Below, one piece after another: positions 12,845-25,496 of a stretch of DNA of 64,000 bases; position 1 is the stretch's first letter; each line of letters opens with the position of its first letter. A model generated the notes under the pieces. The model saw only the letters and a list, made by a program, of their open reading frames with translations, was not told the origin of the DNA and ran no database searches. The DNA is from Erinaceus europaeus (taxonomy: Eukaryota > Chordata > Mammalia > Eulipotyphla > Erinaceidae): contig NC_080172.1 in assembly GCF_950295315.1 (NCBI RefSeq), positions 112,547,512-112,611,511 of the forward strand, written 5' to 3'. A program made the position numbers and the translations under genes.

Positions 12845-13480
12845 TGATTTATAAAATTATAAGCTAACGGGAATAGTTCCACACCGTTCTCACCACCAGA
12901 GTTCTGCATCCTAATTCCCTCCACTGGAAGCTACAGTAACTCCCAAGTTTGCAGGGATGGGTTAACTGTTAGTTCTACAACTATCTGTCTACATTTGTAT
13001 ATGTCTGCCCATTTTTACCTCATGGTCCCATCTTCTCTTCCTTTCCAAGTCACACCTACATCTATTAACACTTCTGACTGTCCTCCTTTTCTTAAAAAAA
13101 AAAAAAAAAATCTTAAGGTATGAAGAAATCTTATCCCCCCAAAAGATGAATACTGTATGAGATAAATTGTCAAACATGATTCTTGTGTGTGTGTGTGTGT
13201 GTGTGTTCACATTTTTTTCACTTAATAATGATCAACCAGACCATACAATTCCACACAGTTTTCACTACCAGAGTTCCGTATCCCATCCCCTCCATTGGAA
13301 GTTTTTCTATTCTTTATCCCTCTGGGAGTATGGACCCAGAATCATTATGGAGTGCAGAAGGTGGGAGTTCTGACTTCTGTATTTGCTTCTGTATTTATTT
13401 CTCCACTGGACATGGGCATTGGCTGGTCGATCTATACTCCTAGCCTGAAAAACCACTCTTAATGGTTAAAAAAAAAAAAA
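12845..13480 (-). repeat. Pieces of the unclassified 1.1-kb repeat family, antisense
   Basis: Two diverged, partly overlapping pieces each show CACCACCAGAGTTCTG-like sequence and, in the second, CCCTCTGGGAGTATGGACCC. A GT microsatellite (about 13185-13206) lies between them. Confidence 0.7.
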
Positions 13481-14039
13481 TCAAATGGAACAACACACCA
13501 TCATAAATCAAAGAACTATAAATAAAACCAAAAGATTGAAAACACCTATCTAAATTATTTTTTATCGAGAAGTTGAGTTCATTAAAATACAATTATAACA
13601 GTGTGATTTAATGTTTTATCTAAATTCTAAAATACTTTTCAAGAACTACAATGCCAACAATGTATGTGAATAGAATACTTAACATTTTGACATGTTAAAC
13701 TTCAGCGTAAAGATGAAAATGATTCAGATTTAGCAACTATCATGCAAATGAGTACCTTTTCATTTTTATTTGTTCTCACATTTAAGCATCTTATCTTAAA
13801 TCAGTTTTACCTTATCTAGCCATAAATTAGGGCAAAATATATACCTGAAAGCAAAAATACACAATAGTCTTTAGTGAGTCAGTATCAAGTTCATAATGAA
13901 ATAGTGTCTACTTAGACTTAGATACCCTCCTCACCTACTTCCTGTTGCAGTTCTCTCACTCACTCCAAAGCTAACTTCATCAAAGCAAGGACTGCAAAAG
14001 TTGAATAAGAGCAAGAGACTGGCATACCTTAACGATGAC

Positions 14040-15140
14040 TCTTTAGTCACTATCAGGCCACCCCATCAGCTGGGGCCCTAATCGGGGAGTCCTGAGTTTC
14101 CCAAACAGACATGATGGGCCTAGACCTCGAGTAAATCCCTCTCTCCATTGTTACTGGTCATTTATATCAGGAACAACACAATGGACCCCTTTGTAAGCCC
14201 CCATAGGACCTTGCCCTCAATTTGGATCAACAATGGTAGAGAATGTTCCATCCTCCAAAGGGAGGCTGGACAACATACTCTATGCTATACCTGAGGAAGA
14301 TGGGTTCTGATATTGGGGCACCTTGGGATGTTCCTACTCATGACCACAGAATGTGAGCTCATATCTACAAGGATGCAGAGGTAACATAGGCTCCTAAGCT
14401 GAATATGGGCCCCAGATCACATCAAATCAATGGGGTTTACAGTCAGCAATATTTATACACTTCCCCATATTTGGGGGCTCCTCGCTTCCCTGATCCAGCT
14501 TTCTGGCCCTTCTGCCAGCCATGACATCACCTCCCCAGACAATGATTTGGATCCACCTGCATGTCAGATTTCAGGCTCAGGCAAACAAATAAAAAAGCAC
14601 TAGTATAGCCACAGGCCCTTTGGAATATAACTAAATTATGCCTACTAGCTATCTACAAGATGGAGGAACCCCCAACTCTTCATCTGCACTATTCCAGCCT
14701 TTAGGTCCATGATTGGTCAATAATTTGTTTGGCTTTGTATGTTAACTCTCTTTTCAGTCACCAGGTTCCAGATGCTAGCATGATGCCAATCAGACTTCCC
14801 AGGACAGACAACCCCACCAATATGTCCTGGAGCTCTGATTCCTCAGAATCCTGCCCCACTAAGGAAAGAGAGAGGCAGGGTGGGAGTATGGATCGACCTG
14901 TCAACGCCCATGTTCAGCAGGGAAGCAATTACAGAAGCCAGACCTTCCACCTTCTGCATCCCACAATGACCTTGGGTCCATACTCCCGGAGGGTTAAAGA
15001 ATAGGAAAGCTATCAGGGGAGGGGATGGGATACAGAGTTCTGGTGGTGAAAATTGTGTGGAGTTGTACCCCTCTTATCCTATGGTTTTGTCAATGTTTCC
15101 TTTTTATAAATAAAAAATTAAATTTAAAAAAAAAAAACCT
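14040..15140 (+). repeat. Unclassified 1.1-kb poly(A)-tailed repeat, long sense copy
   Basis: This is one of the two longest copies of a repeat found at least ten times in the window. It starts near CAGGCCACCCCATCAGCTGG. Its 3' part carries ACCAGGTTCCAGATGCTAGC, GGGAGTATGGATCGACC, then TTATAAATAAAAAATT and an A tail. No long ORF and no terminal LTR signature are visible. The A tail argues for LINE-mediated insertion; see the copy at 45108-45545 for a link to L1. Confidence 0.8.
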
Positions 15141-17697
15141 GATTTCTCACTTCATCCTATCCTAGATACATAAACTTTGGCCTACCATTTTTTTTAAGGA
15201 ATAATAGTTTTTAAAACCCAACCTAAATGGATGGGTTGCCAATGGATTTAAAAACATCCATCAGTTTTGACCCATTAGCTGGATGTAGCTAGAAAAAAAT
15301 GCTTATGTGAGTGTGAAGGTACAATTCCCCAAAACTGACTACAGTTATTATAAGTTTGTGACTGATTCTTTATTTACATAAACACATACACTCTCTCTCT
15401 CTCTCTCTCTCCGTGTGTGTGTGTGTGTGTGTGTAACACACAGAACCCACAAGCCTGTGCACACACACAATTTGGGAAGGGAAAAAAAGAGAGAGAGAGC
15501 CAAGGCATCAATATAGTTCAATAGAAGAGGATGTCAGATGCTGGCTGGAAACTTGGCAGCTGGTCTCATAGGAACTCTTCACCCTGGAAAGCCTTCAGCC
15601 AAAATAATAGGAAGGACAATTGAAGACCTCTTGTTAAAGATCAACTTTCCCATGGAGCAAAAAGAAAGCCAAGGCAGTGAGACAAAAGACATGCATCTTA
15701 GTCATGAATGTCATTCATAAAACACCCTTTGTCTATTCAGATTCTAATACATAGTTCTGTGGGCCCAGAGCAGAAGTGAACGAGCAGGGACTTTTATCTC
15801 CTTATGCTTTCAATGAACTGAACTTTCTATGAAAGTATTCAAATCGACTTCATTCATACTTGAGGTTTTTTTTCTTTAAAAAAAAAAGCACAGGTGGCCT
15901 TGTTTCTTAAAAGAAATCAAGGATGGCATATACTAAGTGATTTCACTGGATAGTTTCAGAGAGTATTTTTTAATGTTTTCTTTTGTAATTTTATAAAAGG
16001 TGATTTTACAGAATTATAAGATTTCAGGGGTATACTTTCACACCCAACATTTAAAAATAAATTTTATGGTTTGTGAACTATTCAGTCTAGAAAAGAAAGA
16101 AAATAAAATGGGATGTTTAGTTGTTTGTTGTTGTAGGGTTTTTTTTTTTCTTATCTTTTTTTTAAGTAAGAACTACCAGCCTCACAAAGAGATAAAACAC
16201 ACCCCCAACTTCATTCAGTATTTATCTACATGACAGTCATAAATCCTGCAGGAGCTGAACTCTATCCCAACCCCCACCCTAGCAGATGGCCAGGAAGAGA
16301 GACAGACAATTTGCATGCAGGAGGTACTCAGCTATTTGCTAACTGGTGAAAACACACACTCCAAAAGATGCATATGCTTTCAGCTTCAGCCAAAGTAATT
16401 GATTCACCCGGCAGCCCTAGACTAGAGATTCTAGATACAAAAAGCGTGGCTCATAAAACAGGCAAATTTACTCCAGAGAGTTTCATCTTCTGCATCAGCT
16501 AAGAAGTTATGATCAAATATTTATTAACTGCCTCTAGGTAGTCTGTCTAAACACAGAAGGAAATGAAGTATAAATTAAGGCAAGGATGGGATTGCTAATT
16601 CAAGCACTGCCTGCATACACATATCTTTAATTACACAAGGAACCTCCAAACACCCCCATGGTTTTGGGATTTGAATCTTTCTCATTTTGCAACTGTATTT
16701 AGTCATGGAGTTTCCAGAGTCACATTTGAGACTGGGAGGGGAGCCTGTGTCCAATGAGTCAGATTTTTTTTTAATACATGAAAAGGGTCATTTGATGAGT
16801 GGAGAATTATGCTTGGATTTGGTCATAATTGAATTCTGGTGATTGCAATAGAGGTTGAAGGAAAGGACACCATTGTTATCTGTTTGCTCCCTGTCAAGGA
16901 GTCAACCTTCCACCCCATTCCACCCTGTCCATCCCTGTTCTTCTTGAACCTCCTCATTGGCATGTCAGGGTCATTTATCCAATGTTAATGCAGAAAAGTC
17001 ATGCCCAGGCCCAGTGACATTTCTCTTGAGTTTTTATCTCAGTGCTCTATTGACTACTTTGATTTCCTAAGTATACTGTTGACCCTACTCTGTAGATATT
17101 AACCCCAACTGTAAGAGTTTGAACTCCGGAATCCCAGAGGTCTGTGGTGACAGGCTATAGTTGTAATCATTCAAGTAGACAGCAGCCTCAAAATTATGTG
17201 AGAGAGAGCTTGATTTAGTTTAAGACAGGGACTCCATGTTGGGGCATTCAAATTCAATAAGTTTAAAAGAGAATCTGCAAATTGATTATTTTAGAATTCT
17301 TCCCAAGTGACTCTAATCTAGAATTTTTTTCCAGGCCTAAGTTATGTTCTAACCATTGATATATAATAATCTGTCAGATGAAAAGGGACAAGCAAGAATG
17401 TGGTTCACTATTGAAAAGGAAAGGTATATATCCTCTATCCAGTTTACCTCAATGGGATACTACTCTCACTTCCTTTCTGCATTTCAGTCTTCCTTTCTGT
17501 TGTTGCTGCTTTGCAATGGAGAGAAATAAGACTATTCTATGTACCAGAGGTGTGGGAAGGAGAATGATTTAGAAAAATGCCTCTCACTCCCCCAGAGAAA
17601 TAGAGAAGCAAATAACATGACTGTAGCTAGCTAGCTAGTTGGGTCTGCCTACATGATTTCTATCGTAATCCCTGATTCAAACTTTTTTTTTTTCCAG

Positions 17698-17834
17698 CTA
17701 GTACAGTTCGGCCAGAGGATGATATTACAACTGCAGGTGTGGAAGATGACATTGTCACTACAGGTGATGAAGATGACATTGTGACTCTAGCTGCCAGTGA
17801 CGAGCCCTATGAGACTACCAGCTTGGCATCCCTG
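17698..17834 (+). CDS. PDPN: Podoplanin exon 2 (PLAG-repeat ectodomain)
   Basis: This is the second exon of podoplanin, a mucin-type type I membrane glycoprotein that binds the platelet receptor CLEC-2 and links to ezrin/moesin. A polypyrimidine tract ending in CAG precedes it and GTGAGT follows. It is 137 bp long: 2 nt completing a codon plus 45 codons, so it enters in phase 1 and leaves in phase 0. The frame reads STVRPEDDITTAG, then VEDDIVTTGD, then EDDIVTLAAS, then DEPYETTSLASL. The first three segments correspond to the PLAG1-3 repeats (family form EDDxVTPG), and the fourth to the Thr-rich start of the stem. The expected family order (A-S-T then PEDD) fits exon 1 ending in G. Odd point: the Pro of VTPG is missing in all three repeats. 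Identification is firm because exons 3-6 follow in order. Confidence 0.93.
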
Positions 17835-18009
17835 GTGAGTGTTATAGAAAGGAGGAGGTTTTCTCTACAGTTATGTGATAAGAGAGATAGAGAGAGAGAT
17901 AGGACTTCTTTATATGTATATTCTGTGTGAACCATCATGTTAAAGTATTGTTAAATGACTTGCAACAGCTCTATTGGTAGTGCTGGGAATCAAACCTGAA
18001 ACCTCACTT

Positions 18010-18295
18010 TTTTTTTTTTTGCCTCCAGGGTTATCCCTAGGGCTCTGTGCCAGCACTATAAATCCACTGGTCCTGGTGGCCATTTTTTTTTCCCATTTTA
18101 TTGGATAGGACAAAGAGAAATTGAAAGAGGAGGGGGAGATAGAGAAGGAGAGAGAATGAGAGACACTTGCAGATCTGCTTCAAGTGGGGAGCTGGTGGGG
18201 AGCTGGGGCTCAAACCCAGATTCTTGAGCAGGTCTTTGCTCTGAGTACTATGTGCTTTTAACCAGGTGCTCCACCACCTGGTCCCACATTTAAGT
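18010..18295 (-). mobile_element. tRNA-derived SINE, antisense
   Basis: It lies just inside PDPN intron 2, starting with poly-T and GCCTCCAGGGTTATCCC and ending with the antisense head CTCCACCACCTGGTCCCAC. Confidence 0.88.
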
Positions 18296-18799
18296 CTTAG
18301 ACACTACTGCTGTACTATTTCTCTTTCCCAGAAAGTATGTTTTAAATATCCAATCTGTGACAGTCCAATTTTCAATACAATCCAAACCATGAGTATTGCA
18401 AGACGGTCTTCACTATAAAAGTTTCAAGAGTTTTTGCATTCCTGTCTTCATGTAAACCAGTTAGTTATAAATGCAAGACAGAACCCCATGCACAGACCAC
18501 GCTGAGATAGACTGGGTAGTATTTCAGTGTTCCTATTCCTAAACCCTATGGCAGTTATCCAATGTATGTATGTCTCCAGCACCTACCTACAGCAAGAAGA
18601 ATCCAGGCACTGCGGTACATTGAGGAGGTATATAAACCACACATTCCAATCATGACGAGTCTTTAATTTAGTTAATAATGAAGAATAGAAGCTCCTGCCC
18701 ATCTGTCTAACTTCATAGCAGCCTGCTTCCCTCACTTCACTGTTTTCAGCCAAGCTCACCTTTCTCAGCTTTGGATTTATCCCACCTGAGACTCTGGAT

Positions 18800-19640
18800 T
18801 TATTTTATATGTATATATTTAAATTACAGAATTACATGTCAGCAGGGTTTGAATCCATACCATTCTCACCACCAGAGTTCTGAATCTTCACTCTCCCCAT
18901 TGCAATCCATCACAATTCCCCTAAGGTTGTAGACATGGGCCAACTATCTTCTCTACAACCATGTGTCCACATTTATACAAAGTTACCCCTTCTTTTCCTG
19001 ATTCAATACTCTCTTTCCCTCTAACCCATGCAAGACATCAAAGCTACTGCCATATGTCCCTCTCCTTTTCCTTCTCTCTCTCTGGGTGCTGATGGAGCTG
19101 AAATGCAGAGTCCTCTTATCTTCATACTATCACTTCTCCCCCGCTGGGAATATGGATCAAGGTTGTTTATGGGGAGCAGAAGGTAGGAGTTCTGGCTTCT
19201 GTAGCTGCTTCTCCGCTGAGCATGGGCGTTGACAGGTCGATCCAAACCCCCAGCCTTTCCCTAGTGGACCAGAGCTCTGGAGATGTGAGGGTCCAAGACA
19301 CACTGGTGAGGTCGCCTGCCCAGAGAAGTCGGGGTGGAGTCATGGTAGCATCTGGAGCTGGTGTCTGGAAGGTGGCATGACTTAAGTTGAGACAAGATGG
19401 TTAATGAACAGGAACCAGAAAGTAGGATCTGAGCAGATGAGATTAGGGATTTTAGGGTAGAAGAAAGCTAGGGAAACCATTTTAGGCATGTTCCTGGGGG
19501 CACACAACTGTAATAGTTTTGCTTGAGTTTGGTAACTAGCCTGAGGTTGGATGAGATTGTTGTCTGAGAGAATGGTGTCAGAGTGGAGCACCAGATTTGA
19601 ACAGTTTCAAGGTTCACTTCTCAGGCTGGTATCTCAGGTG
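18800..19640 (-). repeat. Unclassified 1.1-kb repeat, antisense copy
   Basis: It shares CACCACCAGAGTTCTGAATC, CTGGGAATATGGATCAAGG, GCTGAGCATGGGCGTTGAC and the GGACACATTGGTGAGGTC-like segment (here with small changes) with the other copies. Its far end is uncertain. Confidence 0.75.
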
Positions 19641-20659
19641 ACAGTCCACAGTAGGATTTCAATAGCAGCATAATTCAGGATGGCAGCACCAGTGGCCATT
19701 TGGTTGAAGTTGACAGGGTTGGTATGACGTTAAGGAATCATAGAAAAGGAATTTCAAGAAGTATGAACATATCCTAGAGGTACCAGGACTAGGAGAAATG
19801 GAGGTCTTAAAGAGGATGCAAGAGGTTTCTTATAGTCTTAGAGAAAGTTAAAAAATCAATAATTAATTATTATAGCCAGGGTAGTTGGGGGTCTAAGTAT
19901 CTGTGTTGTTATACTTAACTTTCACTATGATCTGAAGGCTTCTAGTGGTATCCGAACCTCCTTGTATTTTAAATACTTGCAAGGTCAAAAGGTCTTGATC
20001 TATCTGGCCTAAAGCTGTAATTGATTTAGATGTTCACAGAGCTTTGTTTTCCAAATACATTTTTAGAGATCCATAAACAATTAATCCCCTTATCAGAGTA
20101 TGATCATTTTGCAAATCTAAGATAAATATTAGCAAGAGCTAGTATTTGTGCTTAGGGCTATAGTCTAGGCAGTTAGGGAACTTGAGATATTAAATCTATC
20201 CACCCCTCCCCCATGTCATATTGCTATTTATAGGGTTAAATAGTGATAAGACTAGAGTTTCACATCTTCCCCACCACCGAAAGTCTGTGCCCTTCCCCCT
20301 ACCCCCTAGGTAACCATAATAGTTTTTCCATTTTAAATATGGGTTGTGTTGTGTCTGGTTGTTTATTTTATGTATGTGTGTTCACTTCTCTAAATTCCAC
20401 ATATGAGTGAGACCACCCTATAGTTTTCCTTTACCTCCTTGTTTATTTCACTAAGCACAATGTTCTCAAGTTTCATCCATTTTATCCCAAAGGATATAAA
20501 ATCATCCTTTTTATTGCTGAGTAATATTCCACTGAATGTATGTCTCATAACTTTTTTAATCAATCATTGGTGTGTGGGGGAAATTTTGGTTGCTTCCAAA
20601 TTTTTACTATTGTAGATAATGCGGCTATGAACATGGGGGTGCATATTATCCCTTCTAAT

Positions 20660-20944
20660 TGTTGTATGCTTTACATTGGTTTGCTCTAGCTCTCCCTCTG
20701 CCAGGAAAATTGCTTTAGTCCTGCTAGTTTTGCGGCCCGCTTGTCCCCGCCCAAAAGAACCCTGACAGAGTTTGAGACTTCCTGGCGCCGCCATGTGAGA
20801 AGGATGTAGGAGAGTTCTGTTTGGTATTAGTTTGGGTTAGTTTATGAATCGTTCATGAATAAAGAAATACAGCTTCCCGGCCCAGCCGCGTGTCTCTGGT
20901 CCTCTCTGTTACCCGCCCGTGAAGCCAGCCCGGATAAAACAACA
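20660..20944 (+). mobile_element. Solo LTR (endogenous retrovirus class II-like)
   Basis: A 285-bp unit starts TGTTG and ends CAACA. It is flanked by perfect 6-bp direct repeats TCTAAT (20654-20659 and 20945-20950), the duplication size typical of ERVK/betaretrovirus-like elements. It carries a polyadenylation motif (ATGAATAAAGAAATAC) in the R-like part followed by a GTCTCTGG-type segment. It interrupts the antisense L1, so it is younger than that copy. No internal viral sequence is present. Confidence 0.88.
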
Positions 20945-22159
20945 TCTAATTACTGATATTGTCTGTTTTGGATAAATGCCTAGGAGTGGGATTGCTGGGT
21001 GGTAAAGTATTTCCTATGTATTTACTTAAGGATTCTCCATACTGTTTTCCATAAAGGTTGTACCATTTTGCATTCCTACCAGCAGTGTATTAGAGTTCCT
21101 TTCTCTCCACATCCTTTCCAACATTTATCTTCTCCTGTTTTGTTGATTAAGGCCATTCTTACAGGAGTGAGGTGGTATCTCAGTGTGATTTTAATTTGTA
21201 TTTCTCTGGTGATGAGTGAATTAGAGCACTTCTGCATATGTCTGTGGGCCATGTGTATCTCTTCTTTGGAGAACTTTCTATGCATGTCCTCTGCCCACTT
21301 TTTTATTGGGTTGTTGTTTTTCTTTTTATTGAACTGAATGAGTTCTATATAGATGTATGATATCAAGTGAAGTATGATATGCAAATATGTTCTCCCATTT
21401 GTTGGTTTCCTGTTTACCTTTATGGAATTTTCCTTTGATGTATGGAAGCTTTTTAATTTGATATAGTCCCACTTGTTCAATTTTGCTTTTGTTTCCTTTG
21501 CCCATGGGGTGAAGTCTTCAAATACGTCTTTAGTGTTAATGTCATGAAATGTTTCACTGATATATTTTTCTATGTATTTTATACTTTCAGGTCTGATATC
21601 CAGATCTTTGATCCATTTTGAGTTAATTTTGGTGTATGCTGTTAATTGGTGGTCTGTTTTCATTTTTCTACATGTGGCTGTCCAATTCTACCAACGCCAT
21701 TTGTTAGAGACTTTCTTTTCCCCAGTGGGCAGATTTGGCCCCTTTGTCATATGTAAGGTATCTGTATATGTATAGATTGTGTTCTGGGCTCTCTATCCTA
21801 TTCCATTGGTCCATATGAGCATTTTTGTTCCAATGCTACACTGTTTTGATTACTACTGCTTTGTAGTATAACCTAAAGTCGGGTATTGTGATGCCTCCAT
21901 TTTTCTTCTTTTTCTTTAGGAGTCTTTTTGCTATTCATGGTTTTCTTGAGTTCCACACAAATTTTTGAATGATCTGTTCAATTTCCTTGAAATATATCAT
22001 TGGGATTTTAATAGGGATTGCACTGAATCTATAGATTGCTTTTGGCAAAATTGCCATTTTAATGATATTTATTCTCCCAATCTATGAATAGGGGATGTTC
22101 TTCCATTTCTTTGTGTCATCCTCTATTTCTTTTAGCAGTGTCTTATAGTTTTCTTTAAA

Positions 22160-22440
22160 AAAAAAAAATCTTTTATGCAGTAGCACAGCAGGTTAAGTAC
22201 AGGTGGTGCAAAGCACAAGGACCAGAGTAAGGATTCTGGTTTAATCCCTCAGCTCCTCAACTGCAGGAGAGTCACTTCACAGGCGGTGAAGCAGGTCTGC
22301 AGGTGTTGATCTTTCTCTCCTCCTCTCTGTCTTCCTCTCCTCTCTCCATTTCTCTCTGTCCTATCCAACAATGACAACAACAATAATAACCACAACAAGG
22401 GCAACAAAAGGGAATAAATAAATAATACTTAAAAAATTAA
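22160..22440 (+). mobile_element. tRNA-derived SINE in L1
   Basis: GCAGTAGCACAGCAGGTTAA head (truncated or diverged start), CAGGAGAGTCACTTCACAGG, body, then CAACAACAATAATAACC and AATAAATAAAT. Confidence 0.9.
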
Positions 22441-22444
22441 AAAT

Positions 22445-22740
22445 TTCGGGAGTTAGGCAGTAGTGCATGGTTAAGCTCAGGTGGCACAAAGTGCAAGGAC
22501 CGGCTTAAGGATCCCAGTTCAAGCCCCCTGCTCCCCACCTGCAGAGGGAGGTCACTTCACAAGCAGTGAAGCAGGTCTGCAGGTGTCTATCTTTCTCTCC
22601 CCCTCTCTGTCTTTCCCTCCTCTCTCCATTTCTCTTTGTCCTATCCAACAATGACATCAATAACAATAATAATAACCACAACAATAAAACAAGGGCAACA
22701 AGGGAATAAAAAATTATTTAAAAAATTTTAAATTCCAATA
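22445..22740 (+). mobile_element. Young-type tRNA-derived SINE in L1
   Basis: GGGAGTTAGGCAGTAGTGC head, GTTCAAGCCCCCTGCTCCCC, body, tail ACAATAAAACAAGGGCAAC. It sits head-to-tail with the preceding SINE. Confidence 0.92.
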
Positions 22741-24687
22741 TCATTCTTTAAAAAAAAAAAAAGATCCTTTACATGCTTTGTTAGATTTAGTCCTAGATAT
22801 GTGATCTTCTTGGATTCAATTGTGAATGGTATTGCTTTCTTCAATTTCATTTCTTCTGACCTATCTTTTGCATAAAGAACTGCCATGGATTTATGGGTAT
22901 TGATTTTGTAGGCTGCTACGTTACTGAATTAATTGATGATTTCCTGTAGTTTCTTGGCAGTTTCTGGGGTCTTCTAGGTATATCAACATATCATCTATGA
23001 ATTATAAGAGTTTAACTTCATCCCTTCCAATTTTTATTTCTTTGATACAAAAAATATAAATTCTTCATTCTTTCCAATTTTTATTTCTTTGATACAAAGA
23101 AATACAAATTATTTCTTGTCTGATTGCTATGACAAGGATTTCTAGTACTATGTTTAATAAAAATGGTGAGAGTGGGCACCCTTGTCTAATTCCTGATTTT
23201 AGGGGAAAAGCTTTCAATTTTTCCCCATTGACTATGATGTTAGCCATGGGTTTATTATATATATAGCCTTTATTATGGTAAGGGATTTTCCTTCCACTCC
23301 CAGTTTCTTGAGGGCCTTTATCATAAATGGGTGTTGTACCTTCTCGAATGCTTTTTCTGCATCAATTGATAGAATCATGTGATTTTTATCTTTCCTTTTG
23401 TTGATATAGTGAATTACGCTTATTGACTTATGGTTATTAAACCATCCCTGTTTCCCAGGGATGAATCCCACTTGATCTTGGTGGATTATTCTCTTAATAT
23501 ATTGTTGTATTTGATTAGCCAAGATTTTGTTGAGGATCTTTGCATAGATATTCATCAGAGATATAGGTCTATAGTTTTCTTGTTTGGTGGGGTCCTTTCC
23601 TGCTTTGGGGATCAGGGTGATGTTGGCCTCATAGAAATGTATTTGGGAGTGTTCCTTCTTCTATTTTCTGGAAGAGTTTGAGGAGGATAGGTGTTAGTTC
23701 TTCTCTGAATATTTTGTAAAATTCATTAGTATAGCCATCAGGACCCAGGCTTTTGTTCTTGGGTAGGTTTTTGACTACTGTTTCAATTTCTTTACTAGTG
23801 ATTGGCCTGTTAATTTTATCTACTTCCTCTTGTATTAAGGTTGGTAGTGTCTATGACTCTAGGAATGTGTCCATTTCTTCTAAGTTGTCAAATTTGGTTC
23901 CACATAGGTGTCCATAATATTCTTGCATAATCTTTTGAACCTCTACCTCATCTGTTGTAATATCTCCTCCTTCATTTTTGAGTGATTTAACCATAGCACT
24001 CTCTCTTTTTTCTCTTGGTTAGTATAGCTAGTGGCTTATCTATTTTATTTATCCTTTCAAAGAACCAACTCTTGGTTTCATTAATCTTCCTAATGGTCTT
24101 CTTGTTTTCTATTTCATTGATTTCGACTCTGATTTTGAGTATTTCCTGTCTCCTGCTGACTGTTGGTTCTTTCTGTTGCTCCACTACTAGTTGATTGAGG
24201 TGGGTTGTTAGATGGTTTACTAGTGATTTCTCCAGTTTATTAATCTGGGCCTGTATTGCTATGAACTTCCCTCTTTGATTTTTTTTTGTCCAGATGTTCT
24301 GTCTCTTGCTGTGAGTGGTGTGTTGAAGTCTCCTATTATTATGTTGCTATCAATATCTCTCTTGAATTCAGTAAATGTTTGTTTTATATATTTGGGTGCT
24401 CCTAAGTTGGGGGCATATATATTAATGATGGTTATATCTTCTTGTTGGATTGAACCTTTAACCATTATGTAATGTCCTTCTCTAACTTTGATTACTTTCT
24501 TTGCCTGAAAGCCTATTTTATCAAAGAATAGGATAGCTGTCCCTGCCCTTTTCTGTGAGTTATTAGCTTGGAACATCTTGCTCCAACCTCTTATATTCAG
24601 TTTCCGTTTGTCTTTTCTTTGGATGTGTGTTTCCTGAAGACATACAATGGATGGATCCTGTTCTTTAATCCATGTAGCTACTCTGAA

Positions 24688-24748
24688 TATTTTTTTAAAT
24701 ATTTATTTATTTTCCCTTTTGTTGCCCTTGTTTTTCATTGTTGTTGTA
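24688..24748 (-). mobile_element. Extremely 5'-truncated SINE tail in L1
   Basis: Only the SINE 3' tail is present (antisense TTATTTTCCCTTTTGTTGCC). It is flanked by TACTCTGAAT direct repeats in the host L1, so it is a genuine truncated insertion. Confidence 0.75.
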
Positions 24749-25496
24749 CTCTGAATCTTTTGACAGATGAATTTAGGCCATTCATATTTAAGGTGATTAT
24801 TGATATATGTGGTTTACTATGTCCATTCTGATTTTTGTTTTAAGTTTACTTTCAATTGTTGAGTCTTTGCACATTTGTTTCTATCTAACCTATTGTGTGG
24901 ATGAGTTTCTGTAGTGAATTCCTCACTACTTTTTCTTGTGTTCTCTGCAAATCTCTGTTCTCTGTTTTGTTTTGTGGTTACACTGTGTGTAATAACTATC
25001 ATTGTGTATCTTAAAAAGTCTTTTTTAAGTTGATCTTGATTAACAAACATTTGGTAAGGCTTCTTTGTCTTTTAATTCCCTCTCCTATTTGCTTGTTGTT
25101 CTTTCCTATTTTATTGTGTTTTTGTTTCTAGTCTACTGTGGTTCATCTCACTGAGAGCATGTATTCCTTTGTTTCCTCCTTTCCTGTAAGTCTCCATTCA
25201 GTATTTCTTGTAAGGTGGTGTTGATTGTGGCATATTTCTTTAGTTTTTGAGTATTTGGGAATACCTTTATTTCTCTCTCATACTTGAAGGATGATTTTGC
25301 AGGATACAAAATTCATTGCTGAAATTCCCTCTCCTTTAGTGCCTTAAATATGTCATTCCGCTCTCTCCTTGCCTGTAGGGTTTGTAAAGAAAAGTCTGAT
25401 GAAAGTCTGATATTTCTGACTCTGGATTTCTTTGTCTAGAAAACTCCTCAGATGTTTTTCATGAAAGACCTTTCTCATAATTCGAATGTTTTCACT

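Larger units (their letters stand above)
1..17697 (+). other. PDPN: PDPN intron 1 (3' portion; exon 1 not in window)
   Basis: No frame here resembles the podoplanin signal peptide exon, so the window starts inside intron 1. The intron is a mosaic of SINEs, a truncated L1 and copies of an unclassified 1.1-kb repeat (listed separately). Stretches that look unique are roughly 620-2100, 5040-5580, 5880-6730, 7590-8570, 10000-10890, 13490-14040 and 15140-17690. I see no further gene in them. They contain simple repeats such as TGTA near 1130-1165, CT/GT near 15393-15434, and GTGT near 13185-13206. Confidence 0.75.

Noticed and set aside
1..17697. PDPN exon 1 or promoter
   Set aside because: No frame encodes the expected signal peptide ending before Gly-Ala-Ser-Thr, and no CpG island-like stretch was seen.
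21076..21663. A 195-codon open frame resembling a host gene
   Set aside because: It is the C-terminal end of a degenerate L1 ORF2 and ends in the GTLIHCW motif found in all L1 copies here.
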